Assembly (NCBI RefSeq): GCF_030812295.1
Contig: NZ_JAUSSK010000001.1
Coordinates: forward strand, 124,001 to 188,000
Reading direction: 5' to 3'
Source of the DNA: Luteibacter jiangsuensis
GTDB taxonomy: Bacteria > Pseudomonadota > Gammaproteobacteria > Xanthomonadales > Rhodanobacteraceae
DNA length: 64,000 nucleotides
The notes beneath the pieces were generated by a model. It saw only the letters and a program-made list of their open reading frames with translations. It searched no databases and had not been told where the DNA came from. Made by a program: the position numbers and the translations under genes. The first letter of the stretch is position 1. Each line of letters begins with the position of its first letter. Below are positions 28,063 to 37,544 of this stretch, piece by piece.

Positions 28063-29606
28063 ATCGCCGCGTCGCCGTCCTGCGCAGCATCGGCATCGTC
28101 ACGGTGTCCACGTACATCGAGTACGCGCTCGGCTTGCTCATGAGCGTGTGGATCGCCCGCTCGCTGGGTCCGTCCGACTTCGGCCGTTATGCCTTCACCG
28201 TGTGGTTGTGCGGTTGGCTGATCGTCTGCTCCAACCACGCGCTGACCACCTCGTCGACGAAGTTCATCGCCGAGGCCGACGGCATGGGCGATGCATCGCT
28301 CGCGTCGCATCTGGCCGCGCGTTTCTCGCACATCCAGACCTACAGCTCGTTGGCGGTCATCCTCCTGTTCGTCCTGATCGGGTGGTTGTTCCGTCCGTCC
28401 GAATGGGACCACTCCCTGTTGCCGATCATGGCCTTGGTCGTCGTGGCCGTGGTCGCGAAAGCCAACTACGCCATGCTCGTCGCCATCGGCAAGGGTCAGG
28501 AGCGCTTCGAGCCGGAAGCCGTAGCCACCGTGGCCGCCGGCATCGTCGGCATGCTGCTCGTCCTAGGGGCGATGATCGTGCACGCGGACCTCGTGTCCTT
28601 CGTGGCGCTGTTCGCGGTGGCGTGCCTGCTGCTGAACCTGATCAACCGCATGGCCTATCGTCGCTGCTGCCGCCCCTACGCGCCGGGCCCGATCCCGCCG
28701 GACGTGAACACACGGGTGAATCGCCACCTCCGCCTCACCGCGGCCCTGGTCCTGATGGGATCGTTCCGCGTCGGCACGATCGAGGTGTTCCTGCTCAATG
28801 CCTTCGCCGGGTCGGTCGCGGTGGGCTATTTCGCGATCGCCGGGACGCTCACCCGCGGCGCCGTGCAGTTGTTCTCGGTGGGGCTCACGTCCACCTTGCT
28901 GCCGTACATGGCCAAGACCTATGGCGAGAGCGGAACAGCGCGCGCCGCGCGTTTCCTTTCCGAAGCCACGCGCTTCTACTGGGCCGTCGGCATCGCCATC
29001 GCCGGGCTGGGTCTCGTCACCACGCCGGAGATCGTCCGGCTGATGTACGGCAACCGCTACGTCGATGCGATTCCCGCCATCGAGGCCACCCTGGTGCTGG
29101 GCGGCCTGTTGCTCATCGGTAACGGCATCGCGGCCTTCCAGACAGTGGTCGACCGGCAGGACGACCGCATTCGCATCGCCGTCGTCGCGCTGACCGCCAA
29201 TGCCGTGCTCGGCGCCGCGTTGATTCCGCCGCTCGGCCTGGCCGGAGCTGTCGTCACCTATGCCAGTACGCGCATCGTCGAAATGGCACTGGCGATCCAC
29301 TACCTGCGCAAGGCGACCAGCGGCGCCCTGCCGGTGGCGGCCATGTCGCGCCTGTTCGCGGTGGGTTTGGTCGCCACGCTCGCCGCCTGGGGAGCCACCG
29401 CCGCCACGCCGTCGCGACTCGGCTTCCTGGTTGGCGCGGCCGTGTTCATGGCCCTGTACCTGCCAGGCAGCATGCTCGTTCGCTATTGGACCGGCGACGA
29501 CCTCAACCTGATGACGGGTATCAGCCGTCGCCTCGGACCGCCCGGACGGTTGCTGATCCGGGGGCTCCAGTTCGTCCAACCTTCCTCGGCGAAGGCCAGC
29601 CCATGA
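28059..29606 (+). CDS. Oligosaccharide flippase family protein (Wzx-like)
   Basis: The 515-residue membrane protein has about 12-14 hydrophobic helices and belongs to the MOP superfamily of lipid-linked oligosaccharide flippases. The N-terminal pattern VWIARSLGPSDFGRYAF is typical of the family, and LMYGNRYVDAIPAIEATLVL matches the later helix boundary seen in Wzx/RfbX proteins. It would move lipid-linked repeat units across the inner membrane. ATG 28059 overlaps the previous stop by ATGA, and its own stop overlaps the next gene the same way. Confidence 0.85.
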   Translation: MNRRVAVLRSIGIVTVSTYIEYALGLLMSVWIARSLGPSDFGRYAFTVWLCGWLIVCSNHALTTSSTKFIAEADGMGDASLASHLAARFSHIQTYSSLAVILLFVLIGWLFRPSEWDHSLLPIMALVVVAVVAKANYAMLVAIGKGQERFEPEAVATVAAGIVGMLLVLGAMIVHADLVSFVALFAVACLLLNLINRMAYRRCCRPYAPGPIPPDVNTRVNRHLRLTAALVLMGSFRVGTIEVFLLNAFAGSVAVGYFAIAGTLTRGAVQLFSVGLTSTLLPYMAKTYGESGTARAARFLSEATRFYWAVGIAIAGLGLVTTPEIVRLMYGNRYVDAIPAIEATLVLGGLLLIGNGIAAFQTVVDRQDDRIRIAVVALTANAVLGAALIPPLGLAGAVVTYASTRIVEMALAIHYLRKATSGALPVAAMSRLFAVGLVATLAAWGATAATPSRLGFLVGAAVFMALYLPGSMLVRYWTGDDLNLMTGISRRLGPPGRLLIRGLQFVQPSSAKASP

Positions 29607-30736
29607 GTTACGTCTGTTCCACCTTGCATACCCTGGACGCCCTTCGCGGCCTGCGCGATGAACTGGCGCGCGTCGCGGAACAGCCGGGCGCGGCTAGCGG
29701 CATCGTGCAACACCCGGACTGGATCGAGTACGAGGTGGTCAGCCGTCACGACGGCACCGTGCCGCACGTGATCGTCGTACGCGATGCGGAGGGCAGGGTG
29801 GCGGGCTACGCGCCGCTGCTGGCCATCGATCACACGGCGCGGCTCGACCTCGCGGGGCGGCGGTTGCAGCTCTATCGCGGCGCGGCCCTGCGCATGCTGG
29901 GTGCCGGCGTCGTCGCGAACGAAGGGGAGCGTTCCGCCGTGGAACTGCTGGTGTCCCGGCAGATCGCCCATGACCCGGGTATCCGTGTCGTCCGCATCCA
30001 GGAAGCGGACCTGCCCAATCGCTTCGCCGCCTCGTTGTCGCATGGCGGTGGCTTTCGTACCGTGGTGGCTCACCTGCTCGACCAGGTGCACTGGTCGGTC
30101 GACCCGCAGCCATCCTCCGAAACATGGCTTGCCGCCATGGACAAGAAGAAGCGTGCCGACCTCGTGCAGAGGGTCGGCCGCGCCTACCGCAAGCTCGGCG
30201 GTGACGCGGCGCTGCGCGTGTTCGATCGCGGAGAAGACATGGCCGAGTACGGCCGCCTCATGAACGAGCTGTATCCGAGGACCTGGCATCACGCCGACCT
30301 GCCGATCGACTGGGAGGCCCCCGAACGTGTCGCGCTATTCCAACGCCTCGCCGAGGCGGGCCAGCTGATCGGCCATGTGGTGGTCCGTGACGGACGGCCG
30401 CTGGCGTATGTGCACGGCTATCGCATCGCGGGCACGTATCTCGTCGACGATCTCGGCTACGACGAGGAGGTCGCGAAGATCGGCATCGGGTCGGTGGCCG
30501 TGTTCCAGGCGGTACGTGGGTTGCTCGACCGCTTCCCCGGCGAGCGGATCAGCTTCGGCTACGGCGACAACCAGTACAAACGGCTGCTGTCGACGCGAGC
30601 GGAGCCGTGCGGGTCGCTCTACGTGGTGCGTGCCACCCGTGCCACCGCCGGATTTCACATGTATGCGCCGCTTCGCTGGCTGTACCGCGGCTTGCACCGC
30701 GTGCGTTCGGACATGCAGGCCCGCCGCCAGGGTTGA
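29603..30736 (+). CDS. FemAB/GNAT-like acyltransferase
   Basis: The 377-residue protein resembles FemAB-like acetyltransferases of exosortase-type polysaccharide loci. The N-terminal lobe contains HPDWIEYE and PHVIVVRDAEGRVAGYAPL. A central helical hinge carries MDKKKRADLVQRVGRAYRKL. The C-terminal GNAT core has GHVVVRDGRPLAYVHGYRI and IGIGSVAVFQAVRGLL. Family members move acyl or aminoacyl groups from CoA or tRNA onto amines, so it is a candidate for attaching an acyl or aminoacyl decoration to the saccharide. Start ATG 29603 overlaps the flippase stop (ATGA). Confidence 0.78.
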   Translation: MSYVCSTLHTLDALRGLRDELARVAEQPGAASGIVQHPDWIEYEVVSRHDGTVPHVIVVRDAEGRVAGYAPLLAIDHTARLDLAGRRLQLYRGAALRMLGAGVVANEGERSAVELLVSRQIAHDPGIRVVRIQEADLPNRFAASLSHGGGFRTVVAHLLDQVHWSVDPQPSSETWLAAMDKKKRADLVQRVGRAYRKLGGDAALRVFDRGEDMAEYGRLMNELYPRTWHHADLPIDWEAPERVALFQRLAEAGQLIGHVVVRDGRPLAYVHGYRIAGTYLVDDLGYDEEVAKIGIGSVAVFQAVRGLLDRFPGERISFGYGDNQYKRLLSTRAEPCGSLYVVRATRATAGFHMYAPLRWLYRGLHRVRSDMQARRQG

Positions 30737-30837
30737 TCTCCCCAGCCTCTTGGCCGGATGGACTAGGCCTCTGGACGATGGGCAGGACGGACATTGAGGC
30801 GCAGGCTTAGGGTCGCAGGATCCGCCCAGAGGTGCTC

Positions 30838-31665
30838 ATGAACACGCAAGTCGACTCCCGGCCGTACCAGGAGGCGACGGCAAGGTTGCCGTTGATCCGT
30901 TCCTTTCTCGAAGCGCGATACACACGGACGTTCTTCGCGCACCGGGCACTGACCCACCATCTGTATCGTGGCGTGTTCCCCACGTTCGACGAAGCCCAGG
31001 CCAGCATTCCCGCGGCCAACACCAGCGGCTACGACAATACCGATTCGGCCGAACTCTACCGTGAGCGGACCCGACGGATCTTCATCAACGACTATCCGAT
31101 GATGTACTGGCTCGGCCGCTTCTTCGCCGACGGCGCGCGTACCGTGTTCGACATCGGCGGACACATCGGCATCGCCTATTACGCTTATCAGAAATACCTT
31201 GCCTACCCGGCGGGTCTGCGCTGGACGGTGATGGACGTGCCGGCCGTGAATGCCGCGGGCGAGCGGTGGGCGAAGGAGCATGACCCGGCCGGACGCCTGC
31301 ATTTCGCCGGGGACTTGGCGAAGGCATCCGGGGTGGATGTGCTTTTCGCGGCGGGCTCGTTGCAGTACCTGCGTTACTCGCTGGTCGAGGCGTTGCAGGC
31401 GATGGAGCGGCGGCCACGCTTCCTTCTGCTCAACTCCGTGCCCGTCCACATGCGTGAGTCGTACTTCACCGTGCAGAACATCGGCACCGCCTGCTGTCCC
31501 TACCGTGTGACCGCCGAGCGCGAATTCCTCGGCGGACTCTCGTCGCTCGGTTACGAATTGCAGGACCGCTGGGAGAATCCGCAACGGTCCTGCATGATTC
31601 CATTCCATCCGGAGCGTTCGCTGGACCGCTACTTCGGCTTCGCTTTCCGCTCCATCCAGTCGTAG
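30838..31665 (+). CDS. Methyltransferase of TIGR04325 type
   Basis: The 275-residue protein shows the distinctive pattern GVFPTFDEA, GYDNTDSAELYRERTRRI, VFDIGGHIGIAYYAYQKYL (SAM-binding glycine loop), WTVMDVPAV and LQYLRYSL. A run to LLNSVPVHMRESYFTVQNIG follows. This fits the putative methyltransferase family TIGR04325 common in LPS and capsule loci. It may O-methylate a sugar. It stands 101 bases after the FemAB-like gene, the largest gap in the operon. Its end overlaps the convergent RND pump gene by 37 bases. ATG 30838 is preceded by AGAGGTG; GTG 30832 is also possible. Confidence 0.82.
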   Translation: MNTQVDSRPYQEATARLPLIRSFLEARYTRTFFAHRALTHHLYRGVFPTFDEAQASIPAANTSGYDNTDSAELYRERTRRIFINDYPMMYWLGRFFADGARTVFDIGGHIGIAYYAYQKYLAYPAGLRWTVMDVPAVNAAGERWAKEHDPAGRLHFAGDLAKASGVDVLFAAGSLQYLRYSLVEALQAMERRPRFLLLNSVPVHMRESYFTVQNIGTACCPYRVTAEREFLGGLSSLGYELQDRWENPQRSCMIPFHPERSLDRYFGFAFRSIQS

Positions 31666-34600
31666 ACGACCGGCAGCAGCACCAGGGTCAGCAGGGTGGA
31701 GGTAACGAGGCCGCCCACGACCACCGTCGCCAGTGGCCGTTGCGTCTCCGCCCCCACGCCGCTGGACAGCAGCATGGGCACGAGGCCGAGGATCGCGACG
31801 CTCGCGGTCATCAACACCGGCCGCAAGCGCAGGGACGTGCCACGCAGCACGGCGTCGCGTACGTCGAGTCCCGCGGCGCGCTGCGCATCGAGGAAGCTCA
31901 CCAGCACGATCCCGTTCAGCATCGCCACGCCGAAGACGGCGATGAAGCCGATCGCCGAAGGTACCGAGATGTACTGGCCGGTGATGTACAGACCGAAGAT
32001 CCCGCCGATGATCGCGAAGGGCACGTTGGCCAGGATCAGGCTCGCGCGGCGCAGTGAATTGAAGGCGGTGTAGAGCAATACGAAGATGAGGAAGATGGTC
32101 GCCGGGACGATCAGGGCGAGGCGTCGGAGCGCCCGCTGCTGGTTCTCGAAGGCGCCGCCCCATGCGGTGTAGTAGCCGGTGGGAAGGGTGACCGACGCGC
32201 CCATGCGTTCGTTCGCCTCGCGGACGAAGCCGTCGATGTCGCGCCCGCGTACGTCCATGGCGATCACGGCGTAACGCTGCAAGGCCTCCCGGCGGATGAA
32301 CGAATACCCTTCCGCCGTGGTCACCTTCGCCACCTGGCCGAGCTGGACCAGGGCGCCGGACGGCGCCCGGATCGGAATCCGCCCGATCGCGACAGGCGAC
32401 GCCCTGCTGGCATCGTCCAGGCGTATCGCGATGTCGAAGCGGCGCACGCCTTCGAGCAGGGTGCCCACCGCTTCGCCGCCGATGCCGTTGCGCACCACGG
32501 TGAGCACGTCGTCCGCGTTGAGGCCGTACCGGGCCAGGGCGTCACGGTCCACCTCGATGCGCAGTTGCGGCTTGCCCATGTTGGCCTCGAGCGCGAGATC
32601 CGCCACACCGGGTATGCGAGCCAGCACGTCCTTCATGCGCGAGGCCAGCCTGTCGAGTTCGCCCAGGTCGTCGCCGTAGATCTTCAGCGCCAGCGTGGCG
32701 CGCACGCCGGAGATCAACTCCTCCACACGCATCTGGATCGGCTGGGTGTAGCTCACCACCGCGGTGGGCAGGAGCGCGCCGAGGTCGTCCTGCATGGCTT
32801 GTTCGATCGACTCCAGGGTCTGTCCGGCGCGCCACTGCGATCTGGGTTTCAGCGGCGTATAGACCTCCATGTAGTTCACGTCCGCCGTCTCGCCTTTCTC
32901 GGCGCGCCCGATCATCGCCAGCGTGGTTTCCACTTCGGGGAAACGGTTCCTGATCCGCTCGGCGACGCGCTTCGATATGCCGATCGATTCTTCCAGCGAG
33001 GCCGACGGAATCGAGGTGATCCGCCACATGATCGCGCCCTCGCGCAGGTTGGGCATGAATTCCTTGCCCAGGAAGGGAAACAGGGCGAGCGCCGCCAGGA
33101 GGGCGGTCCCCGCGAGACCGATCACGATCGGCCGGTGTGCGAGCGACCAGCGCAGCACGCGCGCATAGCCGCGTTTCAGCCAGGCGACCAGGCGGGTGTC
33201 CTTTTCCTCGCCGGGCTTGAGCAGCAGAGCCGCCAGGACGGGAATGAGCGTGAGCGCGAGGACCAGGGACCCCGCCATGGCGAAGCCGATGTTGTAGGCC
33301 ATGGGCCTGAACATCTTGCCTTCCAGCCCCTGCAGGCCGAAGAGCGGCAGGAACACCACGATGATGATGAGGATGGCGAAGGCGATCGGCGTGGCGACCT
33401 CGCGCGCCGCGTCGCGCACGGCCGCCGTGCGGTCCTCCGGTTCGCCGCGCGCCTTGCGCTCGGCCATGAGGCGGAACGCGTTCTCGACCATCACCACGGC
33501 GCCGTCCACCATCATGCCGATGCCGATCGCCAGTCCGGCGAGCGACATCAGGTTCGCGGAAAGCCCGACCTGTGCCATGCAGATCACGGCGATCAGCAGG
33601 GCCAGCGGCAAGGTCGCGACGACGATCAGGGCGCTGCGCAGCTCGCCCAGGAAGAGGAACAACACCACGGCGACGAGGATCGATCCCTCCACCAAGGCGC
33701 GCGTCGCGGTACCGACGGCAGCGTCGACGAGGTCGCTGCGCTCGTAGACCGGACGGACGACGACGCCCTCCGGCAGGGCCCGCGTCAGTGTCGCCAGCTT
33801 CGCCTTCACGGCGTCGACCACGTTGCGCGCGTTTTCGTCGATGCGGGCCAGCGCCTGTCCCATGACCACCTCCTTGCCGTCGCGGGTCACCGCTCCGGTC
33901 CGGGGTGCTCCGGCTTCGACGACGGTCGCCACGTCGCGCAGGTAGACCGGGGTGCCATCCGTGGCTTTAAGGACGATGCCGCCGATATCGGCGGCATGCC
34001 GCACCAGGCCGAGGCCGCGCACGAGGTATTGTTCGCGGCCGGCATCGACGACGTTGCCCCCGACCTGGGCATTGTTCGCTTCCACCGCCTGCATGACGTC
34101 CTTGATGCCGAGCCCGTGGGCGAAGAGCCGGATCGGATCGACGCGCACCTGGTACTGCTTCTCCTGCCCACCCCAGGACGTGACGTCGTCCACGCCGGGA
34201 GCGGTGCGCAACACCAGGCGCAATGTCCAGTCCTGCAGGCTGCGCAGGTCCATGTCGGAGGGCGCCTTGGCTGTCGCCTCGCCTTTGCGCTCGACGGTGT
34301 ACCAGAACACCTGTCCGAGCCCCGAGGTGTTCGGCCCCATCTCGGGCTTGCCATAGCCCGCGGGAAGCCGGTCGCCCACCTGTTGCAGGCGCTCGTTCAC
34401 GAGCTGGCGTGCGAAGTAGATGTCCGTGCCGTCGTCGAAGTACACCGAGACATACGACAGGCCGAACAGGCTCACCGACCGGATGTCCTCGACGCCGGGC
34501 AGTCCGGCAAGCGCCGATTCGACGGGCGTGCTGAGCAGCCGCTCCACATCCTCGGCGGCGAGGCCGGCGGCCTCGGTGTAGACATTGACCTGTACCGGCG

Positions 34601-34727
34601 TCACGTCGGGAAACGCGTCGATGGGCAAGCCACCGGTGGCCCGGATGCCGAGCAGGGCCACGACGGCGAACGCGATCAGCACGAGTGGCTTGTATTGCAG
34701 CGAGAGTGCGACGAGGCGTTGCAACAT
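31629..34727 (-). CDS. Heavy-metal efflux RND transporter (CzcA/CusA family)
   Basis: The 1032-residue inner-membrane proton-driven pump has 12 helices and two large periplasmic loops. Family markers include the N-terminal GGLPIDAFPDVTPVQVNV, GLAIGIGMMVDGAVVMVEN in helix 4, and GRAEKGETADVNYMEVYTPL in the pore domain. The helix-4 motif is I-G-x-x-x-D rather than the D-F-G-x-x-x-D of zinc/cobalt CzcA, and the CusA methionine triad is not obvious, so the metal is unassigned. It starts at ATG 34727 sharing one base with the adaptor stop (TGATG). The 3' end overlaps the methyltransferase gene on the other strand. Confidence 0.9.
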   Translation of the reverse strand: MLQRLVALSLQYKPLVLIAFAVVALLGIRATGGLPIDAFPDVTPVQVNVYTEAAGLAAEDVERLLSTPVESALAGLPGVEDIRSVSLFGLSYVSVYFDDGTDIYFARQLVNERLQQVGDRLPAGYGKPEMGPNTSGLGQVFWYTVERKGEATAKAPSDMDLRSLQDWTLRLVLRTAPGVDDVTSWGGQEKQYQVRVDPIRLFAHGLGIKDVMQAVEANNAQVGGNVVDAGREQYLVRGLGLVRHAADIGGIVLKATDGTPVYLRDVATVVEAGAPRTGAVTRDGKEVVMGQALARIDENARNVVDAVKAKLATLTRALPEGVVVRPVYERSDLVDAAVGTATRALVEGSILVAVVLFLFLGELRSALIVVATLPLALLIAVICMAQVGLSANLMSLAGLAIGIGMMVDGAVVMVENAFRLMAERKARGEPEDRTAAVRDAAREVATPIAFAILIIIVVFLPLFGLQGLEGKMFRPMAYNIGFAMAGSLVLALTLIPVLAALLLKPGEEKDTRLVAWLKRGYARVLRWSLAHRPIVIGLAGTALLAALALFPFLGKEFMPNLREGAIMWRITSIPSASLEESIGISKRVAERIRNRFPEVETTLAMIGRAEKGETADVNYMEVYTPLKPRSQWRAGQTLESIEQAMQDDLGALLPTAVVSYTQPIQMRVEELISGVRATLALKIYGDDLGELDRLASRMKDVLARIPGVADLALEANMGKPQLRIEVDRDALARYGLNADDVLTVVRNGIGGEAVGTLLEGVRRFDIAIRLDDASRASPVAIGRIPIRAPSGALVQLGQVAKVTTAEGYSFIRREALQRYAVIAMDVRGRDIDGFVREANERMGASVTLPTGYYTAWGGAFENQQRALRRLALIVPATIFLIFVLLYTAFNSLRRASLILANVPFAIIGGIFGLYITGQYISVPSAIGFIAVFGVAMLNGIVLVSFLDAQRAAGLDVRDAVLRGTSLRLRPVLMTASVAILGLVPMLLSSGVGAETQRPLATVVVGGLVTSTLLTLVLLPVVYDWMERKAKPK

Positions 34728-35824
34728 CACTCTTCCCCCAGCTGCGAGCGCAGGAGCCTTGCCTTCAGTGCGAAGGCGCCCTTGCTCACATAGACGTCGC
34801 CGGCACGCAGCCCTTGCCGGATCGGGGTCCAGCCATTGACGGTCGCGTCCGTTTCCACGGGAACGGCGTCGAACCGGCCGGCCGCGCCCCGGCGTACGAA
34901 GACGGTGGGCTGATCTTGCAGAAGCAGTACGGCTTCCGACGGCACCGCCAGCCGCTGGGTGGGAAGGCCGATGGCGATACGGCTTTCCACCAGCTCGCCG
35001 GGATGCAGCAGGTCGTCGCGGTTGTCGACCTGGATGCGTACGGCCACCGTGCGCGTCGTCTCGTCGGTCTGGTGCGAGCGCTGGAGCACCTTGCCCGGAA
35101 GCTCCGTACCGTGGGCGCCCACGGTCACGGCATCTCCTTGTTTTACGCCCTTCGCCACGGCGGGAGGCAGCCGTGCCTCGACCCAGATGGAATCCTCGGT
35201 CACCAGGGTGAACAAGGTTTGCCCGGGTTCCACGCGCTGGCCGACGAGGAAGTCGTCGGTGGTGATCCGCCCGGCGCGTGGTGCCAACAATTCGAAGCGG
35301 CCATCGGCGGCTGACGAACCACGCTTGATCACGCGCGCGATCTGGCCCTCCGAGAGGCCGAACGCGCGCAGTTTCGCCCGGGCCTGGTCGCGGGCCACCA
35401 GCGCTTCGTTGTAGCGCCGGGCGGACACGGCCTGGGGGCCGAGTGCCGAGACGCGTTGCCAATCCTGGCTGGCGACGAGCAGTTGTCCCTGCGTCTCGGC
35501 CACCTCCACGCCGGAGAGCTCGACCAACGGCGTGCCGGCGGCCACCACGTCGCCCAGCTTCGCCCGACGTGCGATGACTTGTGCCGCGATGCGCGGGGAA
35601 ACCAGCACCGTGGAATATGCATCCACCTTCACTTCACCGGGTGCGACGATCAGGTCGTTCATCGCGCGGGGGCGCAGGGTGTCGACGACGATACCGGCTT
35701 CCTTGACGGCGGCCTCGTCGAGGGCGAGCGGATCGTCGCGCGTCTCGGTGCGTGCCTGGGCATGACCGGGTACGATCGCCAGGAGAGTGAGTACGAGGAT
35801 GAGTCGACGGAGTTGAGCGTTCAT
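34727..35824 (-). CDS. RND efflux periplasmic adaptor (CzcB family)
   Basis: The 365-residue membrane-fusion protein has a signal peptide (LILVLTLLAIVPGHAQA), a lipoyl/barrel-sandwich half LVSPRIAAQVIARRAKLGDVV, an alpha-helical hairpin (residues ~120-180), the second half FELLAPRAGRITT and beta-barrel domains with SIWVEARLPP. It links the RND pump with the TolC-type channel. The start at ATG 35824 overlaps the upstream czcC-like stop (ATGA). No metal-binding His-rich N-terminus is present. Confidence 0.88.
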   Translation of the reverse strand: MNAQLRRLILVLTLLAIVPGHAQARTETRDDPLALDEAAVKEAGIVVDTLRPRAMNDLIVAPGEVKVDAYSTVLVSPRIAAQVIARRAKLGDVVAAGTPLVELSGVEVAETQGQLLVASQDWQRVSALGPQAVSARRYNEALVARDQARAKLRAFGLSEGQIARVIKRGSSAADGRFELLAPRAGRITTDDFLVGQRVEPGQTLFTLVTEDSIWVEARLPPAVAKGVKQGDAVTVGAHGTELPGKVLQRSHQTDETTRTVAVRIQVDNRDDLLHPGELVESRIAIGLPTQRLAVPSEAVLLLQDQPTVFVRRGAAGRFDAVPVETDATVNGWTPIRQGLRAGDVYVSKGAFALKARLLRSQLGEE

Positions 35825-37095
35825 CGGGCGGTATCCAGCGGAGCGCCGTCGATCCAGTCGTCGAGACGGCCGGCGGCGGCGAGGTAGTCGAACCAGGCTT
35901 GCCAGGCCTGGCTTTCGAGGGCGAGACCGGACAACGCGGTATCGAGGCTTTGCTTCAGCTGCACGAGGTAATCGGAGGTGCCGATCTCCCCGGCTTGCCA
36001 CAGCCGTTCCAGCAAGGCGGTACGCTCGTCGAGCGCGCTTGCGCGGCTTCCACGGAAAGCACGGGCGGCGGTGAGCAAGGCGCCGTATGTGGCCTCCTGC
36101 TGTCGAAGCGCGGCCTGTGAACGCAGCAACACGGCACGACGGTTGGCGCTGGCCGCGTCCGCCTCCGCGTGTGCCGCCGCGATCTCGGCTCGTCCCGTGT
36201 TCAGTACGGGCAGCGGAATCGATACGCTCAGTCCGAAGACGCGATCGCTGCGAGCGCCATCGCGCACGTGTCCGCCGGTGAGGCTCAAGGTCGGATCGGG
36301 GCGGCGGGCGCGTTCCACGACGACGACGCCGGCTTCCGCTCGCTCCTGCCCCGCACGCGCTTCGACCATCTCGGGCCGAATGTCCGCCGGGAGCGGCGCG
36401 ACCGCGGCCGGCTCGGGTGGCAAGGCGGTGGGAAAGGGTGGCAGTGTCGACGCCGCATCCACGTCTACAGCCTCTAACGCGGCGTGCGCCATCGCTTCCT
36501 GCCCGGCGAGCGATGCCTGTTGGATCTGCGCTTCGCCCAGTGCCAAGGCTGCGAGGTCGCGTTCCGTACTGCCGATGTCGCCGACCGCGAGCCGCTGCGC
36601 GGCGAGCCGGTCGAAACGTTGCATCAGGTCCACGCGTTGCCGGCCCAGGCCGCTTTGCCGCGCGGCCAGCCGCGTGGCGCACCAGGCTTTCAGCCACTGT
36701 ATTGCCACGTCGCGCCGCTCGAGCGCGTAGCCAGCCTCGCTTACGCGCAAGGCCGCGTCGCCTTCGGCCGCGCGTGCGCGGCGTTTGCCACCGAGGTCGA
36801 GTGCGAGGCTTGCTCCGGCCGTACGCCGATCGACGTCCGCGTTCTCGCCTTCGAATGTCAGCGAGGGGTTGTATACCGGCTGCGCGGCGGCACGGGCGTT
36901 GGCCAGCGCGGCACGCCGGACGGCATCGGCCGACTGGATGCGTGGATGGTTTGCCAGCACCCGGTGCACAGCGTCACGTACGGCGGGCGGGGCGGAAAAG
37001 TTGGCCGGTAATGCGGCAAGCGCCTGCGGGGCGAATGCACACAGGGACAACCACAGGCACACGGCGCCACGGGGCGCGGTACGCGGGGAAAACAT
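35821..37095 (-). CDS. TolC family outer-membrane channel (CzcC-like)
   Basis: The 424-residue outer-membrane efflux protein has a signal peptide (GAVCLWLSLCAFAPQALA) and two repeats of long helices typical of OEP domains. The first repeat contains NHPRIQSADAVRRAAL and the second VFGLSVSIPLPVLNTGRAEI. It provides the exit duct for the RND pump encoded by the following genes. AGGAG precedes ATG 37095. Gene order C-B-A matches czc-type operons. Confidence 0.88.
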   Translation of the reverse strand: MFSPRTAPRGAVCLWLSLCAFAPQALAALPANFSAPPAVRDAVHRVLANHPRIQSADAVRRAALANARAAAQPVYNPSLTFEGENADVDRRTAGASLALDLGGKRRARAAEGDAALRVSEAGYALERRDVAIQWLKAWCATRLAARQSGLGRQRVDLMQRFDRLAAQRLAVGDIGSTERDLAALALGEAQIQQASLAGQEAMAHAALEAVDVDAASTLPPFPTALPPEPAAVAPLPADIRPEMVEARAGQERAEAGVVVVERARRPDPTLSLTGGHVRDGARSDRVFGLSVSIPLPVLNTGRAEIAAAHAEADAASANRRAVLLRSQAALRQQEATYGALLTAARAFRGSRASALDERTALLERLWQAGEIGTSDYLVQLKQSLDTALSGLALESQAWQAWFDYLAAAGRLDDWIDGAPLDTAR

Positions 37096-37165
37096 GGGTG
37101 GATCTCCTGGAGTCGGACACGAATCGACACGGCCGCTCAGGCGGCCGGTGCCGGGCAGTCGGATG

Positions 37166-37534
37166 TCAGGCGATCGGGGGGCGCAAGGGAGAGCGAGTGA
37201 AGGCCGGCGGCGCCATGACGGGCAGCGCGGGGTGTACGCGGGAGACCAGCGAGGGAACGATCACGCTGGCGATGCTCGTCGGCAACGCCACCGCGTGGGC
37301 ACACGTGCAATGGCAACCCTTGCCTTCGTCGAGCACGCAGAGGTCGCCGTCGCCGAGCGTCGTGTCCGAAACGGCGGTGGCGCCCGCGGCATCGCCGGAG
37401 AACGCGACACGTGGGCCGTCGAGCACGCAGAAGGTCGACATCGCGACCTTGAACAGCAGTACCGCGAGCGCGAGCATCCACACGCCGCGATGGCGGCGCA
37501 GGTGGGTGAACAGGCGTGGCGTAGTGCGGCGCAT
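37166..37534 (-). CDS. Small membrane protein with Cys/His cluster, metal-efflux associated
   Basis: The 122-residue protein has one hydrophobic helix (VWMLALAVLLFKVAMSTFC) and a periplasmic tail containing DLCVLDEGKGCHCTCAHA, a probable metal-binding cluster of four cysteines and two histidines. It lies 70 bases upstream of the czcC-like gene on the same strand, so it is likely the first gene of the efflux operon and could sense or buffer the metal. It resembles the small DUF2946-like proteins near metal pumps, but I cannot assign a family with certainty. It begins only 10 bases after the end of the polysaccharide/NRPS operon. Confidence 0.6.
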   Translation of the reverse strand: MRRTTPRLFTHLRRHRGVWMLALAVLLFKVAMSTFCVLDGPRVAFSGDAAGATAVSDTTLGDGDLCVLDEGKGCHCTCAHAVALPTSIASVIVPSLVSRVHPALPVMAPPAFTRSPLRPPIA

Positions 37535-37544
37535 GGCCGCGATC

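Noticed and set aside
30763-32163. Long minus-strand open frame running beyond the RND pump region
   Set aside because: It is a shadow in GC-rich sequence: low-complexity Arg/His-rich translation, overlapping the methyltransferase and pump genes that carry family motifs.
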